This document shows, one piece after another, positions 47,380-56,212 of a DNA stretch of 64,000 bases; the first letter of the stretch is position 1, and the number at the start of each line of letters is the position of its first letter. Location of the stretch: assembly GCA_963758205.1 (NCBI GenBank), contig CAVWUM010000002.1, forward strand, positions 1 through 64,000. Reading direction: 5' to 3'. Position numbers and translations under genes: made by a program. A model generated the notes under the pieces. The model did not search any database. It was not told the DNA's origin and saw only the letters and a list, made by a program, of their open reading frames with translations. Source of the DNA: Owenweeksia sp963758205. Lineage in GTDB: Bacteria; Bacteroidota; Bacteroidia; Flavobacteriales; Schleiferiaceae.

Positions 47380-49071
47380 TTACTTTTCATTCTTTGCCCG
47401 AATAAATTCAAAATAGGATTTAAGCACTTTGGGGCTTTCCAGCCGTGGTGTTTTAATTTCCAGTATCCTAGGTTTTTCTGATTGTCCGAAAAATTCGCGC
47501 AAGGCTACCTTCAATTCCTCTTCATTATCCACTGAGGCAAACTCTAATCCGTAAACATCAGCCACGCCCTTTAGGTTGTGGCTGTGCGTAGTTTCCTGAA
47601 AGGTTTCAAAACTCTGAGTATGTTCCGGTCCCTGTATGATCCTGAAAATATTTCCGCCACTATTGTTAATGATAATAACCCTGAGGTTTGCCGGCAGATT
47701 ACTGTTCCAAAAGGCATTGCTATCGTAAAGAAAAGCTACATCACCACTTACCAGCGTTACCATTTTATCCGTTTGCATGGCGTGACCAATGGCTGTACTT
47801 GTGCAACCATCTATACCGCTTGTGCCCCTGTTGGCATAGTGCAATACATCATTATCCTTGTAATCAAAAAGCTGGCTGTAGCGCACTGAAGCGCTATTGG
47901 CTGTGTGCAATATGGAACCTGCCGGAAGGTTATTAAAAATATGGCCGAACACCTGGAAATCAGAAAACGGGCTATCCCTTAAAAACTCATTATGGGCTGC
48001 TGATTTCTCACTATCAAGCTCAATCATCAGATCCCGATAATGGGCCTCCTTCGGTTCTACCAAATCTTTCAAATCCACAAAAAACTTTTCGGGGTCGGCT
48101 TCCAAATGATGCGTCAGTCGCCCAAAGGTATCTTTCATCAGGTGGTCTTCACCCAGGTGCCAGTGCATGCCGGGTGCATGTTTGGCAAAGTATTTCTTTA
48201 TCATCTTACTCACCACCTCATCACCAATGGTAATAAGCAAATCCGGGGCAAACAGCTCCAATTGGCCCTCCGTTAAAGTATTTATAAAGCGGTCAATGGC
48301 GTAAATGTTACAAGCCGTGTCAATGTTGCTCAGTGTTTCCGACATCACCAAAAAGGGGCTGTAGTCATTTAGCTGAGTCATAGCCTCGTTTAGCCCCTCA
48401 CTGGGCGTATGCTGCCCAATCAAAACCAACACTTTGGGGCTTTCATTCCAAAGATGAGCCATGGCTTTAATTTCCTTTTCAGGGATAGACTTAAACATTT
48501 TTGGCTTCTGAATAAACTTCACTTCGCCTTCATTACACTCTATAGAATCATAAAGCGGTTCATCAAAAGGTACATTGATGTGTACCGGGCCCAGGTGCGC
48601 ATGGTGCATAGCCTCATTAATTACGCGCTGGTTATAGGTATTAGCCAGGTTATCATCATTGCCACGAAGCAGGTTTGCCTCAAATAATATGTGGTTGCTG
48701 AAGACACCTTCCTGACGGATGGTTTGCCCAACAGCCTGATCGATCAATTCTTTTGGTCGATCGGCCGTTATCACCACAAGGGGTAGCTTTTGGTAAAAGG
48801 CCTCTACTATAGCCGGATAAAAATTTACGGCAGCAGAGCCGGAGCTGCAGATAACAGCCACTGGTTCCTTTTTTTCAAGCGACATACCCAAGGCAGTAAA
48901 GGCAGCGGAGCGCTCATCCACCACCGATACACATTTATAATCCCCATCATTAGTAAGCGCAATAATAAGGGGAGCGTTACGGCTACCGGGAGAAATTACA
49001 ATGTTGGTACACTTGTGCTGCTTAAGCAGCTGCGAAATGTAAAAAGCGTTTAGTTGGGAGGAAGTTTTTAT
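47380..49071 (-). CDS. menD: 2-Succinyl-5-enolpyruvyl-6-hydroxy-3-cyclohexene-1-carboxylate synthase; no ATG start
   Basis: A ThDP-dependent enzyme of about 563 residues. The frame from 49071 (ATA codon, reading KTSSQLNAFYISQLLKQ) includes the full N-terminal motif NIVISPGSRNAPLIIAL that every MenD has. The first in-frame ATG at 48924 would delete it. A TAA lies just before the ATA, so the start must be ATA or another non-ATG codon. Other motifs are VDERSAAFTALGMS (ThDP catalytic Glu), ICSSGSAAVNFYPAI, NRGTSGIDGC and the GDVAFLYDSNA cofactor motif. It condenses isochorismate with 2-oxoglutarate. Alternatively one base is wrong. Confidence 0.88.
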   Translation of the reverse strand: MKTSSQLNAFYISQLLKQHKCTNIVISPGSRNAPLIIALTNDGDYKCVSVVDERSAAFTALGMSLEKKEPVAVICSSGSAAVNFYPAIVEAFYQKLPLVVITADRPKELIDQAVGQTIRQEGVFSNHILFEANLLRGNDDNLANTYNQRVINEAMHHAHLGPVHINVPFDEPLYDSIECNEGEVKFIQKPKMFKSIPEKEIKAMAHLWNESPKVLVLIGQHTPSEGLNEAMTQLNDYSPFLVMSETLSNIDTACNIYAIDRFINTLTEGQLELFAPDLLITIGDEVVSKMIKKYFAKHAPGMHWHLGEDHLMKDTFGRLTHHLEADPEKFFVDLKDLVEPKEAHYRDLMIELDSEKSAAHNEFLRDSPFSDFQVFGHIFNNLPAGSILHTANSASVRYSQLFDYKDNDVLHYANRGTSGIDGCTSTAIGHAMQTDKMVTLVSGDVAFLYDSNAFWNSNLPANLRVIIINNSGGNIFRIIQGPEHTQSFETFQETTHSHNLKGVADVYGLEFASVDNEEELKVALREFFGQSEKPRILEIKTPRLESPKVLKSYFEFIRAKNEK

Positions 49072-49230
49072 AGCCTGTGGTTTTTAACGAATGGGGAAAT
49101 AGAAAAACGCCAAAGCGTTGGAGCCAAAGGTAATCAGCAACGGGCCGTTATGAAAATTATGCCATCAATAATGCTATTACCGGAAGTGATACGATTTAAC
49201 TTTTCCGCTATTTTCTGAATTACACAGCGA

Positions 49231-50187
49231 TCAGGATTGAAGTACTTTAAGCAGCGTTTGCATTTTGGCCTCGGTTTCTTCCCATTCAGCTTGTGGGTCA
49301 GAGTCTTTGGTGATGCCGCCCCCCGCATATAGCACTAAACTGTTTTCAAAAAGCTGCATACAGCGGAGGTTTACAAAAAAACTGAATTCCTCGGCCCCTT
49401 TAAGGCCAAAATAGCCTGAATAAAACTCGCGGTTGTAACCCTCGTGGTGGTTGATGAATTTGAGGGCTTCGGCTCTTGGGTAGCCGCCTACTGCAGGAGT
49501 AGGGTGCAGTTCATTTACAAACGGCAGCACCTGGAAACCCGGTTGGGCCCTGGCACTTATCTCCGTTTTAAAATGTACCAGGTTGCCCGCCTGATGCAGT
49601 TGCGGATCTTTTTTTATGATATCACTCACATTATGGTTATTGAGAAAAACAGAATAAATAGAATCCGTAACCATTTGCTGCTCCTGTACTTCCTTTTCCG
49701 TAAACCCACTCTCCTCTCCCACTTTGCGCGTACCAGCCAGGCTCATGCTCTTTATGGTATTACCATCTGATTTAAGCAACAACTCCGGTGTGGCGCCCAG
49801 CCACGTTCCGGCATCAGGATGAGTAAACAAATACACACATGCACTAGGGTATGCTTCAACTAGTTTTTTAAACACATCCAGGGGTTCTATATGCATTTGG
49901 TGATCTTGTGCCCGCGATACCACAATTTTTCCCGGCCGCACATTGCGGATATGGGCTATGGTTTTTTCAATAAGTGCCAGGTAGTTGCTTTGAGAATTGC
50001 TTTGGGGCTTCTGCTCTTCCGCCTTTAAATGCGGGGCAAAGTTTTCGTCATCCGTTTTGCTCACAGAAAGTGCCACCCGCTGTTTACCATCAAACGAGTT
50101 AAAGGTAAATACCTCGCTACCCTGCGCATCCTGCTGGTAAATGGTATAAGTGGTTTCGCCTGGCAGGCTGATGAAGAGCTTTTGCAA
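49231..50187 (-). CDS. menF: Isochorismate synthase
   Basis: A 318-residue chorismate-binding enzyme. Conserved stretches are VRPGKIVVSRAQ, PDAGTWLGATPELLLKSDGN, MSLAGTRKVGEESGF, ELHPTPAVGGYPRAEAL and REFYSGYFGLKGAEEFSFFV, the last with the catalytic Glu, then VLYAGGGITKDSDPQAEWEE. The N-terminal domain is short (about 80 residues) compared with 400-residue homologues. It turns chorismate into isochorismate, the first step toward menaquinone. It lies just upstream of menD. Confidence 0.9.
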   Translation of the reverse strand: MQKLFISLPGETTYTIYQQDAQGSEVFTFNSFDGKQRVALSVSKTDDENFAPHLKAEEQKPQSNSQSNYLALIEKTIAHIRNVRPGKIVVSRAQDHQMHIEPLDVFKKLVEAYPSACVYLFTHPDAGTWLGATPELLLKSDGNTIKSMSLAGTRKVGEESGFTEKEVQEQQMVTDSIYSVFLNNHNVSDIIKKDPQLHQAGNLVHFKTEISARAQPGFQVLPFVNELHPTPAVGGYPRAEALKFINHHEGYNREFYSGYFGLKGAEEFSFFVNLRCMQLFENSLVLYAGGGITKDSDPQAEWEETEAKMQTLLKVLQS

Positions 50188-50246
50188 GTGACATTTTATT
50201 TAAGGTGCAATTATAGTGGATTTGGTAAACCTGGCTAAGGATCATC

Positions 50247-50553
50247 CACCCTTCGATACTTTTTCTTCCTGCTTTTCAGCAGAAGAAAAAAACTCAGGGT
50301 GACAGAGCTTTGTGTTTTGAACATCAGAGCAGTGTCATGCTGAGTGATTTCGCGAAGCGGAATCGTATCGAAGCATAAACGGCTATCGAAGACGTAATTC
50401 CATCAAACACCCTTCGATACTTTTTCTGCCTGCTTTTCAGCAGAAGAAAAAACTCAGGGTGACAGAGCTTGGCGTTTTGAACATCAGAGCAGTGTCATGC
50501 TGAGTGATTTCGCGAAGCGGAATTGTATCGAAGCATAAACGGCTATCGAAGAC
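50247..50553 (-). repeat. Two tandem copies of a REP-like repeat, about 161 bases per unit
   Basis: Copy 1 is 50247-50393 and copy 2 is 50408-50553, over 90% alike, with a 14-base spacer. Each unit carries the inverted motifs ACCCTTCGATAC, ACTCAGGGTGACAG, GTGTCATGCTGAGT and ATCGAAGCAT, which belong to a palindromic repeat family common in Bacteroidota. They lie between the thioesterase gene and menF; no gene is present in this 375-base gap. Confidence 0.85.
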
Positions 50554-50562
50554 ATTTTGCAT

Positions 50563-50985
50563 TTACCTCTTATCAATCACCATATTGGTCAACTTACAAT
50601 GCGAAATCATGTTTTCCTCCTCATCCCTGATGATGATTTCCCAAAGGTGAGTGCTGCGGCCTTTATGCAGAATTTTGGCGGTAGCCGTTACCATGCCTTC
50701 TCTTTTACCTTTAAGGTGATTGCAGCTTATTTCGATACCCACTAAAGCCTGCTTGGTACGGTCAATATACAGCACACTGGCTGCGCTGCCAATACTTTCT
50801 GCGAGGGCAGCATTGGCTCCGCCATGCAACAAACCCATAGGCTGGTGAACTTTTGGCGTTACCGGCATCGTCATTTTTACAATGCCTGCCTCGGCATCTA
50901 CTTCCGTAAATTTCATTTCCAGAATTTCCATCATAGTGTTGGCACACATCCTGTTCAGTTCATCCAGTATCTGTTGCTTGGTCAT
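50563..50985 (-). CDS. Hotdog-fold (PaaI/MenI-type) thioesterase
   Basis: The start was set at MTKQQILDELNRM (50985); an in-frame Met at 51006 adds 7 residues. 140 residues of the hotdog family with the motif HQPMGLLHGGANAALAESIG, which holds the catalytic region of PaaI-like enzymes. In a menaquinone cluster, upstream of menF and menD, the likely job is hydrolysis of DHNA-CoA (MenI). The role is inferred from context, not from a decisive motif. Confidence 0.8.
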   Translation of the reverse strand: MTKQQILDELNRMCANTMMEILEMKFTEVDAEAGIVKMTMPVTPKVHQPMGLLHGGANAALAESIGSAASVLYIDRTKQALVGIEISCNHLKGKREGMVTATAKILHKGRSTHLWEIIIRDEEENMISHCKLTNMVIDKR

Positions 50986-51099
50986 GCTTAAAGTATTTAC
51001 GCGCAAAAATAAGGGGAAGTATGGCTTTCAAGGGAATTTCAGAGGCATGTATGGATAATCATAATTGCGGATATTTGTGGAAATGCTGAAATACCCCGG

Positions 51100-51582
51100 A
51101 TGACAAACAAGGATCTCATCACTCACTTTTACACCTCTTTTGCTTCCGCAGATGCAGAGGCCATGGTTGCATGCTACCATACAAATGTGGTTTTTGCCGA
51201 TCCCGCCTTTGGTACCCTTATGGGAGATGATGCCCGCAATATGTGGCGAATGTTACTAGTGCGCAGTCAGGGCGACCTTAAGGTTACTTTTAATGATGTG
51301 AAAGCGAATGAAAAAACCGGTTCGGCCAAATGGCGGGCCGAATATACCTTTGGGCAAACTGGCCGAAAAGTGATTAATGAAATCAACGCCAACTTTGAAT
51401 TTGCCGATGGCAAAATCATAAAACATACCGATAGCTTTGATGTTTGGAAATGGAGCCGACAGGCCATGGGTTTTAAAGGCCTTTTACTGGGCCGGACGGG
51501 TTTTTTTCAGAAAGCGCTGCAAAAGCAAACCAACAGGCTGCTACAGTCATACACCAAAAAACAGAATGAAAAGAATAAATAA
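51100..51582 (+). CDS. NTF2/SnoaL-like fold protein
   Basis: A 160-residue protein with the NTF2-like pattern: DLITHFYTSFASADAEAMVA, CYHTNVVFADPAFGTL, ARNMWRMLLVRS and HTDSFDVWKWSRQAMGFKG. It resembles SnoaL-like proteins, which bind small hydrophobic ligands or act as isomerases. No catalytic residues can be assigned. It overlaps the downstream lipoprotein gene by 17 bases (51566-51582), suggesting coupled translation. Confidence 0.82.
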   Translation: MTNKDLITHFYTSFASADAEAMVACYHTNVVFADPAFGTLMGDDARNMWRMLLVRSQGDLKVTFNDVKANEKTGSAKWRAEYTFGQTGRKVINEINANFEFADGKIIKHTDSFDVWKWSRQAMGFKGLLLGRTGFFQKALQKQTNRLLQSYTKKQNEKNK

Positions 51583-52099
51583 CAGGTATCAGTTATTTTC
51601 ATTAGTATTCCTTGCCGGGCTACTATGGGGATGCACTAATGAACCGAAGAAAAGCGCGAAAGAGCACTATCATCAAAACTGGAGCGATAGAACCGTAAAC
51701 CTCAGCATCAGCGATTCTCTCGAGGAAGGAACCTCCTACCTATCGGTGTACTCCGAAATTTACAGTTATACTGCTTCCCAAACCTTTCAGCTTACGGCAA
51801 CTGTAAGCATTCATAACACCAGCCAATCTGATTCTATCTTTATTAAAAAGGCCGATTACTACAATACTGACGGAAAGCTCATTCGGAGCTATGTGAACCA
51901 TCCCATTATTGTAAAGCCACTGGAATCGCTACAAATAGTAATTGATGAAACCGATGAAGAAGGCGGTACCGGTGCCAACTTCATTTTTGAATGGGCAACA
52001 CCTTCCCCATCCATAGAGCCGTATTTTGAGGCGGTAATGATTTCCACCTCGGGCCAGCAAGGCATGAGTTTTACCACGAGGGGAGTTAGGACAGAATAG
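51566..52099 (+). CDS. DUF3124 lipoprotein
   Basis: The start at ATG 51566 (MKRINNRYQLFSLVFL) gives a lipoprotein signal: LFSLVFLAGLLWGCTNEPKK with lipid-anchored Cys23. The following domain (EEGTSYLSVYSEIYSYTASQ, SIHNTSQSDSIFIKKADYYN, KPLESLQIVIDETDEEGGTG, ANFIFEW) matches DUF3124, which is of unknown function. An upstream frame from 51437 is the coding overlap with the previous gene and is not the start. Confidence 0.85.
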   Translation: MKRINNRYQLFSLVFLAGLLWGCTNEPKKSAKEHYHQNWSDRTVNLSISDSLEEGTSYLSVYSEIYSYTASQTFQLTATVSIHNTSQSDSIFIKKADYYNTDGKLIRSYVNHPIIVKPLESLQIVIDETDEEGGTGANFIFEWATPSPSIEPYFEAVMISTSGQQGMSFTTRGVRTE

Positions 52100-52103
52100 A
52101 AGT

Positions 52104-52499
52104 ATGGGAAACAAGAAGAAAAAGAAAAAGTCAAAAAAGAAAAATGGCATAAAGTACGTGCTTGTCTTTTTTGGCATAGTAGTTTTCCTTATGATTTCAG
52201 TTGGGCTGAGAAGACTTGAGCTACAGTATCATTACGAAACTACTTCAGCCACGGTGATTGCCTATAAAAGCACATCTTCAAAAAGCACGTTTCGCAATTC
52301 AATCCCTTACTCCACAGTTGTAATGTATGAGTTTTATGTTGATGGGACCCGGTATACAGGCTCACATAATATTTCAGGTAAAAACTATATAGATGGGATG
52401 CCGATTGAATCAGTCTCTATGACTCAATTACCAGTCAGGTATTCCAGATTTTTTCCTTCCATAAATGAAGTGTATTTTGGCATTGACCCTATTGAATAA
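52104..52499 (+). CDS. DUF3592-like membrane protein
   Basis: A 131-residue protein with a Lys-rich N-terminus (GNKKKKKKSKKKNGIKYV), one membrane helix (VLVFFGIVVFLMISVGL) and a beta-rich domain (TTSATVIAYKSTSS, VVMYEFYVDGTRYTGSHNIS, LPVRYSRFFPSINEVY) typical of DUF3592. Function unknown. It lies 4 bases after the lipoprotein stop, probably in the same operon. Confidence 0.75.
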   Translation: MGNKKKKKKSKKKNGIKYVLVFFGIVVFLMISVGLRRLELQYHYETTSATVIAYKSTSSKSTFRNSIPYSTVVMYEFYVDGTRYTGSHNISGKNYIDGMPIESVSMTQLPVRYSRFFPSINEVYFGIDPIE

Positions 52500-52560
52500 C
52501 TCTCAATTGTAATGGTCTTGCCTGAGCAGAATTTGAATGAATTGAGAGAAATATTAAATC

Positions 52561-52857
52561 ATGAAAGTAATTGAAGAGCACAATCTAACCGAAGAACAAA
52601 TAGACCGCATAGTAGGCATGGCTTGGGAAGACCGTACCCCTTTTGAGGCCATAGAGTTTCAGTTTGGGCTAACGGAGGCCGAAGTAATAAAACTGATGAA
52701 ACACCAGATGCGCCTCAACAACTGGAAAAAATGGCGTGCGCGGGTACAGGGCAGAAAAACAAAACACTTAAAGCTGCGGGAAAATACCCTTGGCCGGTTT
52801 AAATCAAAAGCCCAACGGGCTATATCAGGTAATAGGATTAGTAAAAAGAAGTATTGA
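52561..52857 (+). CDS. TIGR03643 family small protein
   Basis: A 98-residue protein matching TIGR03643: EEQIDRIVGMAWEDRTPFEA, IEFQFGLTEAEVIKLMKHQM, RLNNWKKWRARVQGR. A basic C-terminal tail (KAQRAISGNRISKKKY) follows. The helix-turn-helix look and basic tail suggest nucleic-acid binding, but the family function is unknown. The last gene of the block, convergent with RluA. Confidence 0.88.
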   Translation: MKVIEEHNLTEEQIDRIVGMAWEDRTPFEAIEFQFGLTEAEVIKLMKHQMRLNNWKKWRARVQGRKTKHLKLRENTLGRFKSKAQRAISGNRISKKKY

Positions 52858-52858
52858 A

Positions 52859-54562
52859 CTAAAACCCCGCCTCCACTTCAACTTTCATAACCTCTTTACT
52901 TACAGGGTGCATAAACTCAATACTTTCCGCATGTAAATGCAGGCGCTGGGCGCGGTTGCCGTAAAGGGTATCGCCAACTATGGGCGTATTTAAACCCGAA
53001 GGATGGGCAGCATGCACTCGCAACTGGTGCGTTCTGCCGGTTATGGGATAAAAGTGGATTCGCGTTTGGCCATTCTGAATCGTTACAACCTTATACTCCG
53101 TTTGAGCAGGTTTGCCGTACTCATAGCACACCATCTGGTTGGGGCGGTTGTCCAAATCCACCCTCAGCGGGAGATTTATAGTGCCTTCGGTTTGTTCAAT
53201 TTCGCCTTCGAGTAAAGCCATATAGCGCTTTTTAACCTTACGGCCTACGAACTGCCTCTGCAGGTTCTTATACACCTTATCCGTTTTGGCAATCAACATG
53301 AGTCCTGAAGTGGATTGGTCGAGACGATGAACGATGAGCGGACCTGTGGCTTTCGGGTACATTTCCCGCATTCGGGTAGCCACCGAGTCCACCACATTTT
53401 TGCCGGGAACAGATAATAACCCAGCGGGCTTATTAATCACAGCTAGATAGGCATCTTCATAAACCACTTCTACCTTGAGGCCTTCACCTGAATATTTAAT
53501 TATCGGATTAGGATCAACAGCCATACCTTTAAGCATGTGAGCCAATATAGGCTTGCACTTGCCCGTGCAAGCCGGGTAATACTGCCCGTGCTTGCGCACC
53601 TTGGTTTTTAGCGAGGCACCCCACCAAAACTCCGCCATAGCAATGGGCTTAAGTTTATGTTTAAAAGCAAACTGCAATAATTTAGGTGCCGCACAATCTC
53701 CCGCCCCGGCCGGTGGTGGGTTGGTTGCGGAGACTTCAAAAATATCGGTCAGGGATTTAGTTTCGCCTGCACTATTCAGAAACCTGTAATTATCAAATAT
53801 CTCCTGCTGCAGGCCCACAGAATGGTTTTTCCTCTTTTCGCGCAAAGCAGAAAGGGCAGAATAATATTCATCAAACTCCGATTGCAGGACTTTAATTTTA
53901 TTTTTCCATTGCGCTGTAATTTCCTTTAATATACGCTTGCGATGTAAACTGGCCGTTATTTCCTCTTGCTCCAGTTCAGCCAATTGTAAAGGACTAAGTT
54001 CAGACTTGGCCTTATTCAAAAGCTCCTTTCTACTCTTGCGTGCCTGCCTTATGGTTTCGCGCTGTGCTTCCAGTTCATTTTTGGATTGCAAAATTGCGTC
54101 CGCCAATTCAGTTTTTAACGCTTTATACCGCTGCGATTCTTCCAGCGCTTTTATCTCTCCTGAAATCTCCTTTACACGATCCATCCCCTGCTGGTAATAA
54201 TTATTACCCTCGTATAAATTGAGTACATCAGGCACAAACCCTTGCGGGCGATCCATATCGGCCAGCTTACCAGAGTAAGCCTTAAGGTAGCCCAGATCAC
54301 CATTGGCTTGCTGCACCACCAACACACCAAACATTTTACCTACTTCCAGCTCGGTACGGCTTGGATCCAAACCAAAATTGTGAGGCCATTGGGTTTGTTT
54401 TATAAGATAGCTCTGTAGCTCCTTAACGGCTGCAATGCTCAGCGGATGCGGCTCATAGTAAAATGGAAACGTAAACCCTCCCGGCATGGGAATAGCGCTG
54501 ACATCCCTGCTGAAGGGGGTGAAGAATTGTTCCTGAATAGTGATGTCCTTTTGCACTTCCAC
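52859..54562 (-). CDS. RluA-family pseudouridine synthase with long N-terminal extension
   Basis: A 567-residue protein. The C-terminal third (about residues 370-567) is an RluA catalytic domain: INKPAGLLSVPGK, the catalytic Asp in PLIVHRLDQSTSGLMLIAKT and HFYPITGRTHQLRVHAAHPS. The first 360 residues have no S4 domain and include a long coiled coil (about residues 130-250) and a segment FWWGASLKTKVRKHGQYYPA with CTGKCKP, a possible metal site. This architecture is seen in some Bacteroidota and proteobacterial RluA homologues. The RNA target is unknown. Confidence 0.88.
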   Translation of the reverse strand: MEVQKDITIQEQFFTPFSRDVSAIPMPGGFTFPFYYEPHPLSIAAVKELQSYLIKQTQWPHNFGLDPSRTELEVGKMFGVLVVQQANGDLGYLKAYSGKLADMDRPQGFVPDVLNLYEGNNYYQQGMDRVKEISGEIKALEESQRYKALKTELADAILQSKNELEAQRETIRQARKSRKELLNKAKSELSPLQLAELEQEEITASLHRKRILKEITAQWKNKIKVLQSEFDEYYSALSALREKRKNHSVGLQQEIFDNYRFLNSAGETKSLTDIFEVSATNPPPAGAGDCAAPKLLQFAFKHKLKPIAMAEFWWGASLKTKVRKHGQYYPACTGKCKPILAHMLKGMAVDPNPIIKYSGEGLKVEVVYEDAYLAVINKPAGLLSVPGKNVVDSVATRMREMYPKATGPLIVHRLDQSTSGLMLIAKTDKVYKNLQRQFVGRKVKKRYMALLEGEIEQTEGTINLPLRVDLDNRPNQMVCYEYGKPAQTEYKVVTIQNGQTRIHFYPITGRTHQLRVHAAHPSGLNTPIVGDTLYGNRAQRLHLHAESIEFMHPVSKEVMKVEVEAGF

Positions 54563-54744
54563 GCTATATTTTACCGGGGTGCAAACGTAGTTTATAAATA
54601 GAACCCCACCGAGGCTTGGGGGCTATGATACTTTGCTAGAATATGTTAGATTTATTGCCAATCGTAACAACTCTAATTTGGGCTTGAAACACTGGCTGAC
54701 CAATACTTTTTGAGCTTATTAGCGTTTTATCACAAACCGATTAA

Positions 54745-55377
54745 ATGAAAAACCTTTTTCTCCCACTGTGCCTACTCTTGAGCTATTATGGAATATCTCA
54801 GGATAGCATCACCTGGAAGCAAATAAACGGCTCCCGATACTCCTTTAAATACCCTGAGGGATGGAAAGTAAATTTTAAAGATGACTCTAGGGACGGCTTT
54901 ATTATAGAAATTTATGAGAAGTCTAACCGTAAAGCTGTTGCCACCGTAAACTTTACCGGGCAAAAAATGTGGCAAAAGCAAAGTCCTGAAGAGATAATTG
55001 AAAATAAGTTAATCGGCTACAATGATAGCGTCAAAATTTTCTATCAAATGGATAATGGAGGTATCATTTATGATACAGTAAATGGAGTAAATACAGTCGT
55101 TTCAAGTTTCGGCCCGCAAACCGATCAACCTCCACTTTATACCTTACGTCTAATAAAATTTGGGTGGGAAGGTAATGGCCCAAATAGAAGGTATTATTAT
55201 GAAACCAGAGTGGAGCCTGGAACTGATCCTAAAGTGACTAATACTAGAGGGATTTCATGTTGCTGGTTTGCGGACACTCGAACCTATTGTTTAAGTTTTT
55301 CAGACGAGGATGATGTTTTTGAGAAGTATAAACCGATTGTTGAATCTATAATTGCATCCATTTCTGTAAACAAATAA
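54745..55377 (+). CDS. Secreted protein of unknown function
   Basis: A 210-residue protein with a signal peptide (KNLFLPLCLLLSYYGISQDS). The body includes YSFKYPEGWKVNFKDDSRDG, the pattern of PsbP- or DUF1795-like folds, and ends VEPGTDPKVTNTRGISCCWF. It is 6 bases before the Crp/Fnr gene. No further function can be given. Confidence 0.65.
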   Translation: MKNLFLPLCLLLSYYGISQDSITWKQINGSRYSFKYPEGWKVNFKDDSRDGFIIEIYEKSNRKAVATVNFTGQKMWQKQSPEEIIENKLIGYNDSVKIFYQMDNGGIIYDTVNGVNTVVSSFGPQTDQPPLYTLRLIKFGWEGNGPNRRYYYETRVEPGTDPKVTNTRGISCCWFADTRTYCLSFSDEDDVFEKYKPIVESIIASISVNK

Positions 55378-55383
55378 AAGCCA

Positions 55384-55974
55384 ATGCCCTCCCCCTTCCA
55401 GCAATACCTCACTAAAAAATCAGGCTTAAAGCCCGAAGAATTCGAGCAACTTTCGGACGGCCTTAAAACTCTTGAAGTAAGCAAAGGCGAGTACCTGTTG
55501 CAGCCGGGAGAGGTGTGTGAACACTCCTTTTTTGTGGAAAAAGGGTTGTTGCGCTCTTACACTATTGATGAAAGTGGAAAAGAACATATTATTCAGTTTG
55601 CTTCTGAAAACTGGTTTATGAGCGACCGCAGTAGTGCTTATTTCAATGAAGCATCAGAATTTCACATTGAGGCTATTGAAGACTCTGATGTGGTATTGAT
55701 AAACCATGATTTTATGGTAAAAGCCGCTGGCCTGAGTAATAGCTTCAGGGAATACAATGAAAAACTATTGCAAAACCACATCCGCCACTTACAAAAGCGC
55801 ATTAACCTGTTGCTTGGTGCCACGGCCGAAAAACGTTACCTCGATTTTATACACCTCTACCCCGATCTGTTATTGCGCGTACCGCAATGGATGATTGCCT
55901 CTTACCTCGGCATCACCCCCGAAAGCCTCAGCCGGGTTAGAAAGGAACTGGCGAAGAAGAATTTTGGGAGCTGA
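55384..55974 (+). CDS. Crp/Fnr-family transcription regulator
   Basis: A 196-residue protein: an N-terminal cyclic-nucleotide-type beta-barrel (KGEYLLQPGEVCEHSFFVEK, GLLRSYTIDESGKEHIIQFA) and a C-terminal helix-turn-helix (RVPQWMIASYLGITPESLSR, VRKELAKKNF). The cNMP-binding RxS signature is not evident in the barrel, so it may not bind cAMP. Such regulators in Bacteroidota respond to redox or other signals. The upstream gene is 6 bases away. Confidence 0.9.
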   Translation: MPSPFQQYLTKKSGLKPEEFEQLSDGLKTLEVSKGEYLLQPGEVCEHSFFVEKGLLRSYTIDESGKEHIIQFASENWFMSDRSSAYFNEASEFHIEAIEDSDVVLINHDFMVKAAGLSNSFREYNEKLLQNHIRHLQKRINLLLGATAEKRYLDFIHLYPDLLLRVPQWMIASYLGITPESLSRVRKELAKKNFGS

Positions 55975-55986
55975 TGGGCTTACAGT

Positions 55987-56122
55987 AGTGTCATGCTGAG
56001 TGGCCGACCAAAGGGAGGGTATATCGAAGCATAAACGATTTTTGAAAACGAAATTCCTTTATCAAGTCTTCGATACTTTTCTTCATTGCCTCCTCATGAA
56101 GAAAAACTCAGACTGACAGAGC
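55987..56122 (-). repeat. Third copy of the REP-like repeat, permuted
   Basis: Contains GTGTCATGCTGAGT, ATATCGAAGCATAAACG, CTTCGATACTTTTCTTC and ACTCAGACTGACAGAGC, all found in the tandem copies at 50247-50553 but in a different order. It lies after the Crp/Fnr gene and may form a hairpin. Confidence 0.75.
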
Positions 56123-56181
56123 ATTTAACCTTCCCCCCCCCTTTCTTATCATACATCAATGTCCGCCCAAACCAACCGCAG

Positions 56182-56189
56182 TACCTTCG
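56182..56189 (+). promoter_or_regulatory. Probable -7 promoter box (TACCTTCG)
   Basis: TACCTTCG lies 23 bases before the pirin ATG at 56213. It is the same TAnCTTCG variant seen before the genes at 1482 and 6912. Confidence 0.35.
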
Positions 56190-56212
56190 TGCTGTAATTA
56201 AAATCAGTAATT

